A DNA stretch of 64,000 nt, taken from Mercenaria mercenaria (taxonomy: Eukaryota; Mollusca; Bivalvia; Venerida; Veneridae). The first letter of the stretch is position 1. Every line of letters begins with the position of its first letter. The position numbers and the translations under genes were made by a program. The notes beneath the pieces were generated by a model. The model saw only the letters and a program-made list of their open reading frames with translations, had not been told where the DNA came from and made no database searches. This document shows, piece after piece, positions 1 to 13,700 of this stretch. The stretch covers positions 13,849,001-13,913,000 of the forward strand of contig NC_069375.1 of assembly GCF_021730395.1 (NCBI RefSeq), read 5' to 3'.

Positions 1-38
1 GGTGATCATCTTAAGACAAAAGTCTATTGAACAGTTAC

Positions 39-696
39 TTTATTCCACAAAATAACTACAAAACTGAAAATTTTCACAACACAAACATGAAAATTCAGCA
101 ACATGTTAATGCTTTAAATGAAAAATAAGTGATTTAAACACAATTAACACATTGAAATCATTTAGTTTACATGCACTGCTTATTCAGAGTAGAAAAATGA
201 CAAAATGCCATGCATGGTAAAATGGAATGGTAAAATTCATACATCTTTATAATGCTACTAATTTTAAGAAGATGCACAGGGGACAAATGGCAGCAAAATA
301 TATATTCATGGAATATGTTCATAGTAAGTAAAATTCTTTCAACTACACAATACTAGCTACTGAATATTTACATATGTAGGAAATCTTTAATTAAAATTGA
401 TGTTTCCCCTTTTAAACCTGAAAACTTGAGAAAAATGAAAAAAAAATAAAATTTAAATTGTCCTGGGATTCTTATATAATGCTTAATTATCAAGTAATGC
501 CTGCATTTAACTTACACACTGCTAAGAATATATAACTGCCACAACATATTACAGTATACATGCTATGATAACTGATGAATGTCAAAAAAAGGTACACAGG
601 GGATATCACTTTGGCTTAATATGTGAAGCTGAAAGCTACTTTTGTAACCACTGTAACTTCCATTTAGAGGGAAATAAAGTAGAAACCCATTTTATT
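39..696 (-). terminator. Candidate polyadenylation signals of the ApeC gene
   Basis: AATAAA hexamers on the minus strand at 691-696 and 39-44, both downstream of the stop at 1676. The second implies a 3' UTR of about 1.65 kb reaching the window edge. Which is used cannot be told from sequence. The stretch 1-1670 holds no other gene that I can see. Confidence 0.3.
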
Positions 697-1675
697 TAAA
701 GAATACAGGGACATTTTTAGGTGTATAGACATATATGAAGATTCTGAGAAAGTTGATTTATAAAACAATAAAATCATAAGGTGTCTTCAAAGCTGTAAGG
801 ATAAAGATCTTAGAAAAAACATTATGACTTCAGAAAAGTAATGGGGTTATGAAATTGTAGTGTTCAACTTTTAAATGTATCACTATTTTTTTATGAAGGG
901 GCTTCCATCACAAGACATGAACTATTGGTAAAAATAAAATGTAGTTAATGAAAAGAAGTATTTTGTTTTAAATGTGCGGAGTTTAGATTTCATTTAAGAA
1001 AAGCCAAAGCTGTAACAATTAAGTTTGGTTTGAAAAGGTAAAACACAGTTGAAAACTATCCTTCATGCAAAACGTCACACTTTTGGTGCAGAAGGGACAA
1101 AAATAGCTATATAATTTAACGTAACTTTAAAAATGCTTGAGCCATTCATCGGAAATTGCACACATTTCTTGAATAAATTATACATTGATTTGGATATGAT
1201 TTGCCCCAAAACACATTCTAAAACTGAACTGAATTAAAGTAAGGTTAAAAAGAAGAAAAAGCTTCATTATTTTGAAAACCACCCATATAAGGAAATCAGC
1301 ATTATATATGGAATCTTGATAAGTGTGGATTAATGTATCTTAAAACTACTCATGTAGCTTCATTTCTTTATGCTGATTCTGTAGGTCTACAGCATAGTTG
1401 ATTTATGAAGTTAAACAATTTATGCATGCCATATAAAATAAATAATTATGATAATATGTATTAATCACATCTTGCTGTAATATACGCCTACTGTATGTTA
1501 TTTCATTCCATTGTATAAATGTATAAATTTGTTGATATTTTGGTGCATGATCATGCTTCATTCAGAACCTTGACCTTGTCAGCTATGCAGAGGAGTCCTT
1601 TCTTTGGCTTACTTATAGACATTGTTCTTTTTTTACGATATTATTGTAGAATATATATAGAACATTGACATTTAC

Positions 1676-1798
1676 CTAGCTGTACTGTTGGTCGACATCA
1701 TGTATTCCTGTTGAACAAGAAATGTCAATGTGAACGCCCAGCACAGGTTCAAAAAGTTTGCAAATGACATTGTTTCCATGGTGCAGGTATTCATTCAT
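1676..1798 (-). CDS. ApeC gene terminal exon 9
   Basis: Acceptor gtttgtttcag|, then MNEYLHHGNNVICKLFEPVL and GVHIDISCSTGIHDVDQQYS followed by TAG (1676-1678). The stop sits directly before a GTAAAT that could act as a donor, but reading ends there in either case. About 1.6 kb of repeat-free sequence below this fits a long 3' UTR. Confidence 0.6.
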   Translation of the reverse strand: MNEYLHHGNNVICKLFEPVLGVHIDISCSTGIHDVDQQYS

Positions 1799-4700
1799 CT
1801 GAAACAAACACATGACGGATTAAATGCACAGTAGACCTTGATTCTAATTCATGTTACTTTAAAAATATTGATGGTTTTTGCCGGATGATTCAGCACGTCC
1901 GATCAGATACATTTTATGGCATAAATGCAGTCTATGTTCAAATTATGTCAATTCGAATGCAAAATGTACATCAACGTTTTTTTCTTCTATGACAATGATC
2001 TATTCTTTCTATTCTGATCGATTCACTATGAAACAATGCATTAATTCTGCATCGACTCTATTTCAAGATCTGAGAATGATTTGTTGTAGATCTACCAGTG
2101 GATCTAATGATAATCTATGGTGGCAGTGATACAAGCATGCATATGCTATGTTCTCCGCCAAAAATAGGCAAATCATTCTCAGATCTGAAATAGAGCGACT
2201 GATAATCAACTTACTTTGAACTCGTTGCAAAAAATAATTAATTTATATAAATCTATATAACTTTGCACTTACCATTGTTCCTAGTCCAGAACAACTCGAC
2301 CTGTCAAATATGTAAACACGAGGGAGGCCTTTTGACAGGACAGTCTGTAAACTTCCGAAGGAAATAGTCCAAATTTATTCCAGTTACTTCCATAAGCGAT
2401 ATTATCGTGAATTATAATTATATGCGTAATGTATCGCATATAGATTTAAGCAGAAATTTAATGTTTGTGAATCCTGTGCTTTAACTGTTTTCACGTTAAG
2501 CGCCGAAAATCATAAATTCCATAAGGCCATGTGCTCAGCCTGATCACATTTCTACGCACTAACACATTTTTGTGTGAAAAAAATATGCTGAAATTTACAT
2601 TTTATTCTGTCAATTACTTTGTGACTGCAACCGTTTCTAAAAATAAAATTGACACATCTGACTTTTATGTGTATTGCCCTTGTAATGATATTATGGATTT
2701 TTGTCATAGATACGCATGTTTATTTTAAATTAGAAATGATGATGTCTGCATGAAAAAAAGAGAAAATAAAAATTATCTGAAATTATCGACTATAAAAGGC
2801 ACTTTCATCAAATTTATTTAAAAATTGATTGCTCGCAGGAAGTAGATATATTATCTAGGTACGTTTTGGTCACAATTTTAAGCAGGATAATGCTTAAATG
2901 TAGCAGCTGTCTATTTTGGAAAAATATGACCACCTAAAAATATTTTTTTCTGTCTTCTGTCCGGATTTTCGGGTACAAGTTGGCATTTGTTTTTCAAGAT
3001 ATATACTTCAAAGGAGAGCTAAATCATTTTCAATAGGCATTTCATTCATCAAATTATGTAATTCTTCAGTAAAATTCGCAAAATGGTTGTAAAGACAAAC
3101 ACTAAAATGTCGATATTTTGGCTATAGAATGTACCTTAATAAATGAATAAATAAATTGATAGATACCAACGAAGATTCATTGAGAAATGACAGTTGAAAG
3201 AATGCAAACCAAAAATATATACATTTTCGCTCGCTCTATGCAACAAATAATGTCATCTGCGAGATCAAACAATTCTACGGCTAAATGAGTTTACTTCTGA
3301 TTATTTTCGTTCTTTCGTTTTATTACAATGAAATAATCATTATGCATTGTGCCAGAATTTCATTGTGGATTACATCACTGAAAAGAAAAGAACTAAAATA
3401 TTTTCTTTTATAAATTATGTAAGATTAAACTATCTTCCACTCATGCACACCAGAACTTTCATTTTTACCTATGCGATATAAAAAAAATGCTCATGTATGT
3501 ATGAAAAAGTAAAATCATCTTCGTAGGTATTTATTTATTTATTTGTTTATTTATTTATTTTGTTGTTAAACTTCGAAACTCTCTTGATCAAAAGAATAAA
3601 GTGTAAATAATAACTCAATTATTCCGACAACTTGTGTGTGTTACTTTAGAAACTCAAAATTCAAATTGTCATAAAGTACATGTTTTCTGAAAATTAGTCC
3701 AAAATAATTTCATTTTCAGCGCAATAGTTACTGTCTACAATAGTTCAAATATTCACTTAATTTCATTTTATCACATCTTCATATTAAATACATACACTAT
3801 TTTTATGAGAAATAACTTTATTGTGATGCGTTTTGATTGCCTGGATGTGTATGACTGAGTAAAATCAGAGTAAGAAAATGGAAATAATATTTATTTAAAA
3901 TTATTTTTATGAATTGTTCTTCTTTGTTGTTTAAATCTGCGAATGATACAGTTTAGCATTTTATAAATGTTGTTTAGCCAAAACAAAATCTGATGAGAGA
4001 ATATGGTCATTTGTTTTGTGTCTTTAATTCAATAGTCTGTTGAAATGACTGTATTACACAGCTGCATGAAATTAACTTTGTTGCGTAGCTACTTCAATTT
4101 ACTTACAAAGTGTGCAAATTCCATACCTATTAACACATATTTGATGTCATATGTCATTAATTAACAACAATATCCCAAGCAAAAAAAAACAAAATCAATG
4201 TTATCTCTCAAAACATCTCTAGGTATTCAGGGTAGATAGGCTTATCAGCCTCCTAGGTGGCTGAAAGATAAATATCAGCAGATTAGAAGTGGAGATAACG
4301 CTTTAAGGTAGAATGAGTTAAGCAAGTCAGCGATAGCAGAAACAAAACATTCAAAATATTCTTTAAAACATTAAAAATATAGTTGAATACATATCGAGAT
4401 CAAGTGGGTACGCTCTAAAATGACACACCAGAATTTTGAACACCGCAGTTTATTAGTCCCCTACTGGTTGAAAACCAGTTTCGGGGACTATAGGAATGCA
4501 CTTTTCCGCCATTCTGCCATTCGGTCATTCCGCCTGTCTGTCCGTCCGTTTGCAATTTCTTGTCCGGTCCATAACTCCGTCATACTTGAAGGGAATTTAA
4601 TATTACTTGGCACAAAAGTTACCCATAGTGAGACAACATCCCAAGCGCAAAACCCAGACCAACAGTTCAAAGGTCAAGGTCACAATCCGAGGTCAAATGT

Positions 4701-7700
4701 CAACATTGCTTTTTTCCTGTCCGACCTATAACTCTGCCATCCATGAAGTGATTTTAAAATTACTGAGCACAAATGTATCTCATAATAAGACGATGTGTCA
4801 TGCACAACTTTCAGACCACCTAGCTCAAAGGTCAAGAGCGAACTTAGCAGTCAAATGTTAACATGGCATGAATAGGGTCTGTTTCGTGTCCGGTCCGTAA
4901 CTCTGTCAATCATTAAGGGATTTTAGTATCACATGGCACAAATGTTGTACATGATGAAACGACGTGTTATAAGGTCAATGCCACAATTGGAAGTAAAAAG
5001 GTCAACAGGGCCTTTTCCTGTCCGGTCCATACCTCTGCCATCCATGAAAGGATATTAATATAACCTCGCCCAAATGTTACACATGATGAGACAACGTGTC
5101 ATGCACAAAACCCGGACCCTAGCTCAAAGGTCAAGGTCACAATTGGAGGTCAGAAGTCAATAGGGTTTTTTCCTGTCCGGTCCAGAACTCTGTGATCCAT
5201 CAAGGTTTCTTGGCATAAATGTTCCCCATGATGAGACGATGTATCATGCGAAACACCCAGATCCTTAGCTAATAGGTCAAGGTCACACTGGATATTAATG
5301 TTCAATAGGGTCTTTTTCCTGCCCGTTCTATAACTTTGTCAAGCAAAACAGGATTTAAATATCAGTTTTCACAAATATTCCCCTGGATGAAACAACATGA
5401 AATACGCAAAAACAGGGCCCTAGTTTGAAGGCCAAGGTCACATACAAGAATGACTATGTACGTAGCATTTCTTCTTCGTGCATGGTTGGATTTTGATGTT
5501 ACTTGGTACAAATGTTCATCACCATTACACGGATTGTCATGTGCAAGGAATAAGTCCCAAGGCCTAAGGTCAAGGTCACACTTAAAGGTCAAAGGTAATA
5601 TTTGGGAATGACTTTGTTTGGAGCATTTCTTCTTCATGCATGGAAGAATTTTGATGTAACATGACAAAAATGTTCATCACCATGAAGCACCATTGTTTTT
5701 AGAATTACGTCCCTTTTTGTTACTTTAAATAGATTATATCGTAACTTTTTTGTCACTGGCCGCAGTGAAATATCAAGACCACTTTTCTGTGGTACAACAT
5801 GCATGTTATATCCAATTATTAGATGTATTCTGACTTATCTTTACCTGGAAAAGAGTTTCTTGGACTCTAATTATATATATAAAGATGTTTAGGATAAACT
5901 TCCCTTTGTCGGTACTATACATAACTTAAATGAAAACATAATTATGATCTGCCAAAATAAATCCATATGAAAACAGCTGAAGGTTTTTATTTATGAAACT
6001 TTTAATCCAAATGCTTTGTTATAACATACTGTATATATAGTACAATACTGTTTATACATCATTGACAAATATCAGTCCATCGTGTTATACTGCAGTAGAG
6101 ATAATTGGTGCCTTCCAGTAGGGGAATTTGTATTGAATTCACTTGTTTTCTATCTAAAGCTACCTAGATATCAGACCCTCTCTGAAAAAATGCCCGAAGG
6201 GGCACCTAGGTTTCCAGTTTCCACGTAATGTTGGAGCGTCTCCATATAACCTGTCATTGTGAGAGTGTAACGTTAAACAAAACAAATAGAAGAATCATTT
6301 CTTTATGTCAATTTTCCAAATGCTTCCTTGTTATTGTTACTGGCCTTATTCTATTGCATTTTATCACTCATCTAATCATCTAATTATTGTATGTGGTAGT
6401 TTATCATGGACTACAGCAATACAACATTCTGATTTACAATGAAACACAGATGGTTTTTGAGTTGTTTTCATTGATAAGAGAAACATGAAATGGGCCTTTA
6501 TTCACTACAGGTCCTGTTTCAAAGCATATGCTAATGAAAACATATTTTCCTTTACCCCTTTGAAACGAAAGTTAGAGTGACGTTTAAATTACTTGAAGGC
6601 GTTGGACGTGAAATGTTTCACAGACTGTTATCATCATCGCATATCCCTTTGTCGCAAAAAGTACAGTAACATTAGTGGAAGAACAAAGACTAGGAATGTG
6701 TTGATAAGATGTTATTATCGTTATAGGTATTTGCTCTGCATACCGTTATAGTCACATTAATAGAACAATTATGTCTAAGTATATGTTGATATAATTATTG
6801 TTGTCCTTTTTTTCTTCGCATAATCGATTGTCACAAAAGTTACATTAATTTAAAACGTAGACTGAATATGTGTTGATATAACGTTCATTTTGACTTCGGT
6901 TAATCTGATCTGAGTTGCATTATGCATAATGTTCTTGTCTTTATTTGGTTGCTTTGGATTCATTGTCATTATATGCACATTCATTCTCTATTTACTAAGC
7001 CACGGTAATTAATCTTTGGAAATCCAGTAATTCGTGACTTATGGGAGTTTGGTTCCTTTTAAAAAACCTATTTATACTTTTTCATATGAATATGACGCTT
7101 CTCCCTCTCTCATACATCTGTTGTTGTTTTTGTTTTGCTTTTTGTTGTTGTTGTTGTTTTGTTTCTTCTTTTTTTTTTGGATTTGTGAAAAAGAAACATC
7201 GATTTAAACGGAGACGATTTATTATTCAGTCTTTCCAATTTTGTATTGATACTTCAGTTGAAGAAACTAAAAGCGACTGCAAATTTAAGAAGAGCTGTTT
7301 TAAATGTTTTTCTTAAGAGAAAGTTATGCAATAAGTTTATTTTTCAAATATTCTTGCTTATTGGTAAGTTACCTTTTTAGGTTCTAAATTGCAGAATCAA
7401 GTTTCAATGTGTCCAAACTCATGCTTTCATATAAAAATATTCTTTTGAAAGAGATATTTTTATTCAAAGGCCTATAACTTGGCCAATGGAAATTTGTCTT
7501 AGTTAGCACAGTTTAAGGCTATTGACATTTTAATGGTTTCAAGGAATATTAGGAAGACGTTCAACCTTATAATGTGAGAAGAGAAAAAAAATGCAACTAT
7601 TTTGACATCAAACTGTTATTTGATAAACACTTGATATATATTTTGACATTATTTTATCAAAAGCAAAATGTTTGTTGCTCAAACAGGATTATTAAAAAAC

Positions 7701-10700
7701 AGCATGCTTTTAATGTTTTGTTTATAATTTAATAGAATAAAAAACGCAAATAAAATAAATAATCATTTTTTTATTCTGAAATTAAGTCATAACCTTGTAA
7801 ACATTTGTTTTGAGATGTTTTAAACTGGATATTTTTTAAAAAATGACATACACACACATGTACATTTTTATTGCACTGCTTTCAGAATATTTTAAAGAAC
7901 GTGTATCTAAGACAGAAACCGTGTTTGCATTAAAATATTTATTAAACAAAACAGGAAAAGGGTAATATTTTATGCGACGTTTCCCTGTAACTGAAAATTC
8001 ATTATAATTTGGTTATATCTTATTACAATATATTGTAATAACAGTGATTGTAAATTTATGATAAAATCATTCTACCATTTTTCAAGGTTAGATTTGTTGG
8101 GGTTGGGGCACTTATACAATGTATAGTAAATGTAGGACTTTAAGTTCATTTGACTGTTCTTGTTTAAATATTTGAGAACTTCATATTTTGTATAATAAAA
8201 ATACCATTAAGTCGCCTGACAAAAAGTGAATAATACAAATTGTATCTATTTCTTCGAACACATTGATTTTAGAAGAACTCGGATCATGATTCTATCCTCC
8301 CGACTACAAGACATATAACATTAAGTATGAATACTGACGAAGTACCATGACGGCATACAAAACTGTTAATTAGTGAAGACATTTCAGTACTTATCTTGAA
8401 AACGAAACATTTGCCAATTCCTCTGCTGAATAACGATAAAAGCGCAATGTCTCCGCAGCCATATGTACATATTCGTGTGATTCAACATTGTTGAGATCAT
8501 AATATATTGGACAATTTACTTACCGCATTTAACATTGATTGGCAGCATTCTGTTGCAGTCGATATCGCAACTAATTTTGTTAGTGTCGTATATAGGTTTG
8601 ACTGGACATACAAGGTCTATCATATGTAAAAATAACTTACGATCATATGTGCTTATGTCACAATAGAAACATATATCGGGGTCGCCAATCGTTACTGAAA
8701 ATAAATGGTACTTGGTCTTTTTTTTTTTTCAAAAATCGTTCCTTAAATTAATGTAAACTAACATACAACTGTAAGAAAATAAAACATGAAAACTATATAA
8801 AACTATTTTCATTCATCATAGATGTTGCCACAGAGCGGTGGAGTGTCATATAGAAGATCCAAGTTCCAGTTATAAAGGTCAGGGCACTCTTCGGGGTCAA
8901 ACCACATTTGTGATCTTGACCGCTTTTGACACTGAACTACATTAAGGAATAATCTTCTGAATTAATAAGTAGAAGATATTTTTGTGAGAAATGACAAGTG
9001 GGAATGTAAGAACACATTATTAAAGAAGTACTAGTATGAAGTACATTAGTATGTTCACAGGGTTAGCTAGTCAGCGGGCAGTTTTGTGGTTGCATTCTAT
9101 GCTTCCAAGGGATCTTTTCACAGATTTTATTAACTATCACAACGGCAATCTTAAAGTGCCGTGTGGCGAATGTAAAACGTCTCCCCGTGCTTGAATTCAG
9201 TGTTGATATATTTTCTGTACTTTGAGATCACGGAGTCTATTCAATAGATGTGTAACAGAGTTCAGCTTAAGCCGGTGCTGGGGGGTGTGGGGGCCGTGAG
9301 AGTTGTTGCTCATTTAATTACCTCTTATGAACAGACTAAATCAAACCGAGTCTGCTATTGTTCGTTATTGGTTTATTATATGCTTCCAAGGGATCTTTCT
9401 ACAAATTCTATTAATGTTCAACATAACGGAGACTGATATATCGGCATCTGCGTAGTGCATATACTTGTGTACAATCAACTACAAACGCTTAGCCTGTCCG
9501 CTTAGCTTTGTATGAATATCTCAAATCTACGGACGCGGGGGTCGTAAGTCCGATCCTCGGGCGAAGCGTATTTTCTGCTTGTCGATTTAATACAAGACAT
9601 TGTTTCTGAAATCATTCATTCTCCACCTTTGATTCATAGTGGGAAGTTGGCAGTTACTTGTGGAAAACAGGTTAATATTGCTACAGATTCCACGAAAACG
9701 GCATTAAGCCCAAAACAAACAGAACAAACAATTATGCTAAATGCAAACAACTTTTATTCAGAAATAGTTCATACTGGGTTTATATAATGCAACCGCGTAT
9801 TCTCAGCTTGTCAATGCAGTTGCATTTGCTCGCACAGAAAGGAAGGTTAAAATACCAACACGTTATATGAAGACTTCAGTCCTCTAGTGTTTTAAAGAAA
9901 AAAAAAACCTATCGTAATAATCGTTAATACTGTCCGTGGAGACGGGTCGGAATCATAGTTACAAGTGATTAACTGATATTTACCTTGTTATATATGCGAT
10001 ATCATCTATCTGTTTATTTGGGATTTAAAACCGTTTTTCAACAGTATTTTAGTCATGTAATGGCGGACAGTTAATCTAACAAGTGTTCCTGGATTCTGTA
10101 CCGGTACAAACCTGTGCTCCGTATACTCCGTAAGTTAGAGTTGAAGGACGAATGATTTCAGACACGATGTTTTTTATCAAATCGTCACGGGTACATACGG
10201 CTCGCCCGGAGATCGAACACACGATTCCGCGATCCATAGATCTGCGCGTTTCCTATTGAGCTAAGTTGGCGGACGCTATCATCTAGTCAACTTGAGTTAA
10301 AGTATGTACAACTACCTTAAAATAATGTTATTCTATCCTATATTTTTTATCAATGTATTGCACAAGTTGAGATCACACTTGTAATAATTGATAAGGTATT
10401 GGATATTCAAATTTGCTTATCATTCACATGTAGTTCAGGAAACCTATACTTATTTGAAAGATTTGTTCCCATTTTTAAAGAGTTTAATGATTTATCTCCC
10501 TTCCCCTTTCAAAAGCCTTTAGAGTGCCCATTAACAAAATGTTAAATCAAAACGTACAAGTATTTTGTCCAGTGAAAACATGAGGCCCTTACATGAAATG
10601 ATTCCACCATATTGTTAAATACAAGAAGTACATCAAGGTTTACACTTCCCTCTTTGATTGTGTCTGACGGAAGAGGGGGAGGACTCTATGATAAGCAGTT

Positions 10701-13700
10701 TTTTTATATTCTACCAGGACTGAACTGTTTTGATATCTGTCTTCTGGCCTGTTTCGACGGGCCCTTAAGGGTGTTTCTCTTGTTGCTCTGTCTTCTGAAA
10801 AGGCATTGAGTACATACGTTTTTGGTTCTTAAGGTTTGCTTTTTATATATTTATACACGAGCATTTTTGTGTTTTACATGCCATGCCTTTTTGTGTCCAT
10901 TACGTGTGTTAGAGATTCACCTGGAGGGGATTACTTTTATTTACACTGTCCCGTGTCTTTGGAACATGGTGGGGGTAAGAGTGAGGTTGGGTGCGCACCA
11001 TAAACCGGCTTAAGCTCCCCAGTGGTGTTTTTGCCACTGACCGTTCCAAGGCGGTGCCCCACTGTGTTCCTTTGTTTGTTCGTTTTGTCCTCATGTGTTG
11101 GCTTTGTGTGTGTGCGCGCGCGCGTGGGTGTGTGTGTGTACGCATGCGTGCGTGCGTGTGTGTGTTTGTGGTGTGCACGTTTGCGTGCTGTGGGTTTCGT
11201 TTTGGGGAGGCTGCGTTTTTGGTGCGTGACATTCCCTGTTTGATACTTGTCTTTGTTTTTTTTTTTACAAGCTTCAGGTTCAATAAATTGTTTATAGCAT
11301 AGGAATTACCAGGTTCGTAGTAACAGAATTCAAGAGGTAAACTGTAGCTGTGATTCGTAAATAATCCAGACACGTCAACTGGATATCTCTCTTCGTAAAC
11401 TGAGAAGTAATTCTGAAGACCTGTATTGTTACATCCGGAGAATGGTTGCTGGTACGTCAAATATGAAAATGTATTTTAATATGTTTCTTTTAATATAATG
11501 TATTCCAATAATAAATGATAGACTACTTGATATTTCCTACTCATAAGTGCATGTATAGTAGATTTACATTTGCACTATATCTCAACAAACGTTTGAATTA
11601 ATATACTAAATATGAACATAGTTTAGCTATAATATATCTTTATGGCTATATTTTGAAATTTTGTTATAAATATCTATACACCGAAAGATACGTTGATCAT
11701 TATGTATTTTATGAAGCTCATTACGAAATAAAGGGATGAACGTGTGTTTTGAAATCTGAAACAATCTTATTATCTTAACACAATGTATGATCGCTTTATG
11801 ATAAAACTGATGGAAGTAACTAGTGACAGGATCAACTCTGCATTAACAAAAGATATTTGTTGAAATATATTATGAATACTTTTGTCTACTTACCTTTATG
11901 AATAAAAATGGCATATCCCAGTCTAACATAACAGGTTTGTCATCCACAATGCGTTTGCAAAGAGAAAATGAAACTTCTGAAAGTATAAAGTACACTAATT
12001 CTGTTCAAGACGGTATTGTAGGACTTTTTTCTAGTCAAACATTTGATAAAATGAAGATAATACTTAATCTGCATATATAATAAATACATACAATACATAT
12101 TCTTATATTTTGATAAGCATAGAAATATTGTTAGAAATAGCAGATTTAATTTGCACAAGGATTGATCCAAAAGTAATGTTAGGCCTACTGGAGCCATAAA
12201 AACAAATACTTGTAAAATGAAAAGAAAGAAATACAGCCAAAGGTTTTCAGACTTCTATAATTTGGAACCCACTGGCTTATATACTGGACACATGAAATGA
12301 GTTAAGTGGCTTGGATTTTAAGTTGACCATTAATATTAAAAGGCATGTATCAGGGCGTCATATTAAAAAGTGCAGTTAAAATCATTTAAATGAAACCTTA
12401 TATGCTGCTCAAATATCATTTGTTATCCTGATAATATAATATGTCATATAATTAATAATGCCATAGCAAGAATTATTTTAAGATTTATTTATAGTAAGTA
12501 GTATTGCTAATTTTCTTGCTCTTTTGAGATCATAAAATCCATGAATCGATGTTAATATAATCGAATTCCGTTGAAGTGGCATTGACAGGTTCGTGAAAAG
12601 ATTCTGTCAAACCGAGTCTACTGCTAATTTGCTTGATTGCAGACTGGCTTCTAAAGTATCTTTTCCTTGATTCTAATTTACATGGTATACATGTAGTTCC
12701 TTCCAATGGATCTTTTCCTTGATTTAATTTACATGGTATACATTCAGCTTCCTTCCAGTGGGTCTTTTCCTTGATTTAATTTACATGGTATACATTCAGC
12801 TTCCTTCCAGTGGATCTTTTCCTTGATTTAATTTACATGGTATACATTCAGCTTCCTTCCAGTGGATCTTTTCCTTGATTTAATTTACATGGTATACATT
12901 CAGGTTCCTTCCAATTGATCTTTTCCTTGATTTATTTTACATGGTATACATTCAGGTTCCTTCAAAATGATCTTTTCAAATGGTACTCATTCAGGTTCCC
13001 TCCAAAGGATCTTTCCTTGATTTTCCTTATACACTTCCTGATTTAAACGTACCGATTAAAATGTACAAAGAAAAATGTACAAATTAAAATGTACAAAGAA
13101 AAATAATTTCGCTTTCAAGATGAAGGTTGCCATGTTTGCTTATAATCTGACTGTGTTTGACATGTAATTTACAAAAGTTAATTTTAATCAAACAATATAA
13201 AAGTCAATAATAGAATTAAAACATGAATGATATAACCTTTCGTTTCTTCACATGTCTCAATGAGCATAATTTCCCTGGAGATATATAATATCTGTGAAAT
13301 TGATTTATATATACACCACTTTGTCTCAAAAGGCACAAATGTCATAGCGGAAAATATTTATTTGACTGATAAATGGCTTCAGTCGATGTTAAACATTAAC
13401 AACTGAAATATACGATCCGTCTATTGCATGAATATAACTCTTAATGACAAACCACCTGATCAATAAGTTCGTTTCATTTCAGCATTCCATTTGTTTGATA
13501 ATTCAAACACTTATCATTCTGCTTTAATTTCATATACTTACCTGCTAAATAACTAAACTACAAATGTACATGTAGTTACAATTTCAGAAAGATGTTTTAC
13601 CATTTTTCATGCTGGATATTTTCTACGAATACGCTACACCTTAAACCTTACAGTATGATGATTTCCATACACCCACAAGCTTTGAGCTAGTCTACATTAC

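Noticed and set aside
4420-5667. Several open frames on both strands in the 'ggtcaaggtcac' array
   Set aside because: They run across repeat units with no domain or splice support.
8636-8660. Possible 24-base intron inside ApeC exon 7 (GTAAGT...ATAG)
   Set aside because: Too short for a spliceosomal intron; the frame is open straight through.
10909-11460. 183-codon minus-strand open frame
   Set aside because: Only the first part (11310-11448) is a supported exon; the rest translates the GT/CA tract and a dispersed repeat.
12655-13020. CRISPR-like array
   Set aside because: Direct repeats without unique spacers in eukaryotic DNA; a minisatellite.
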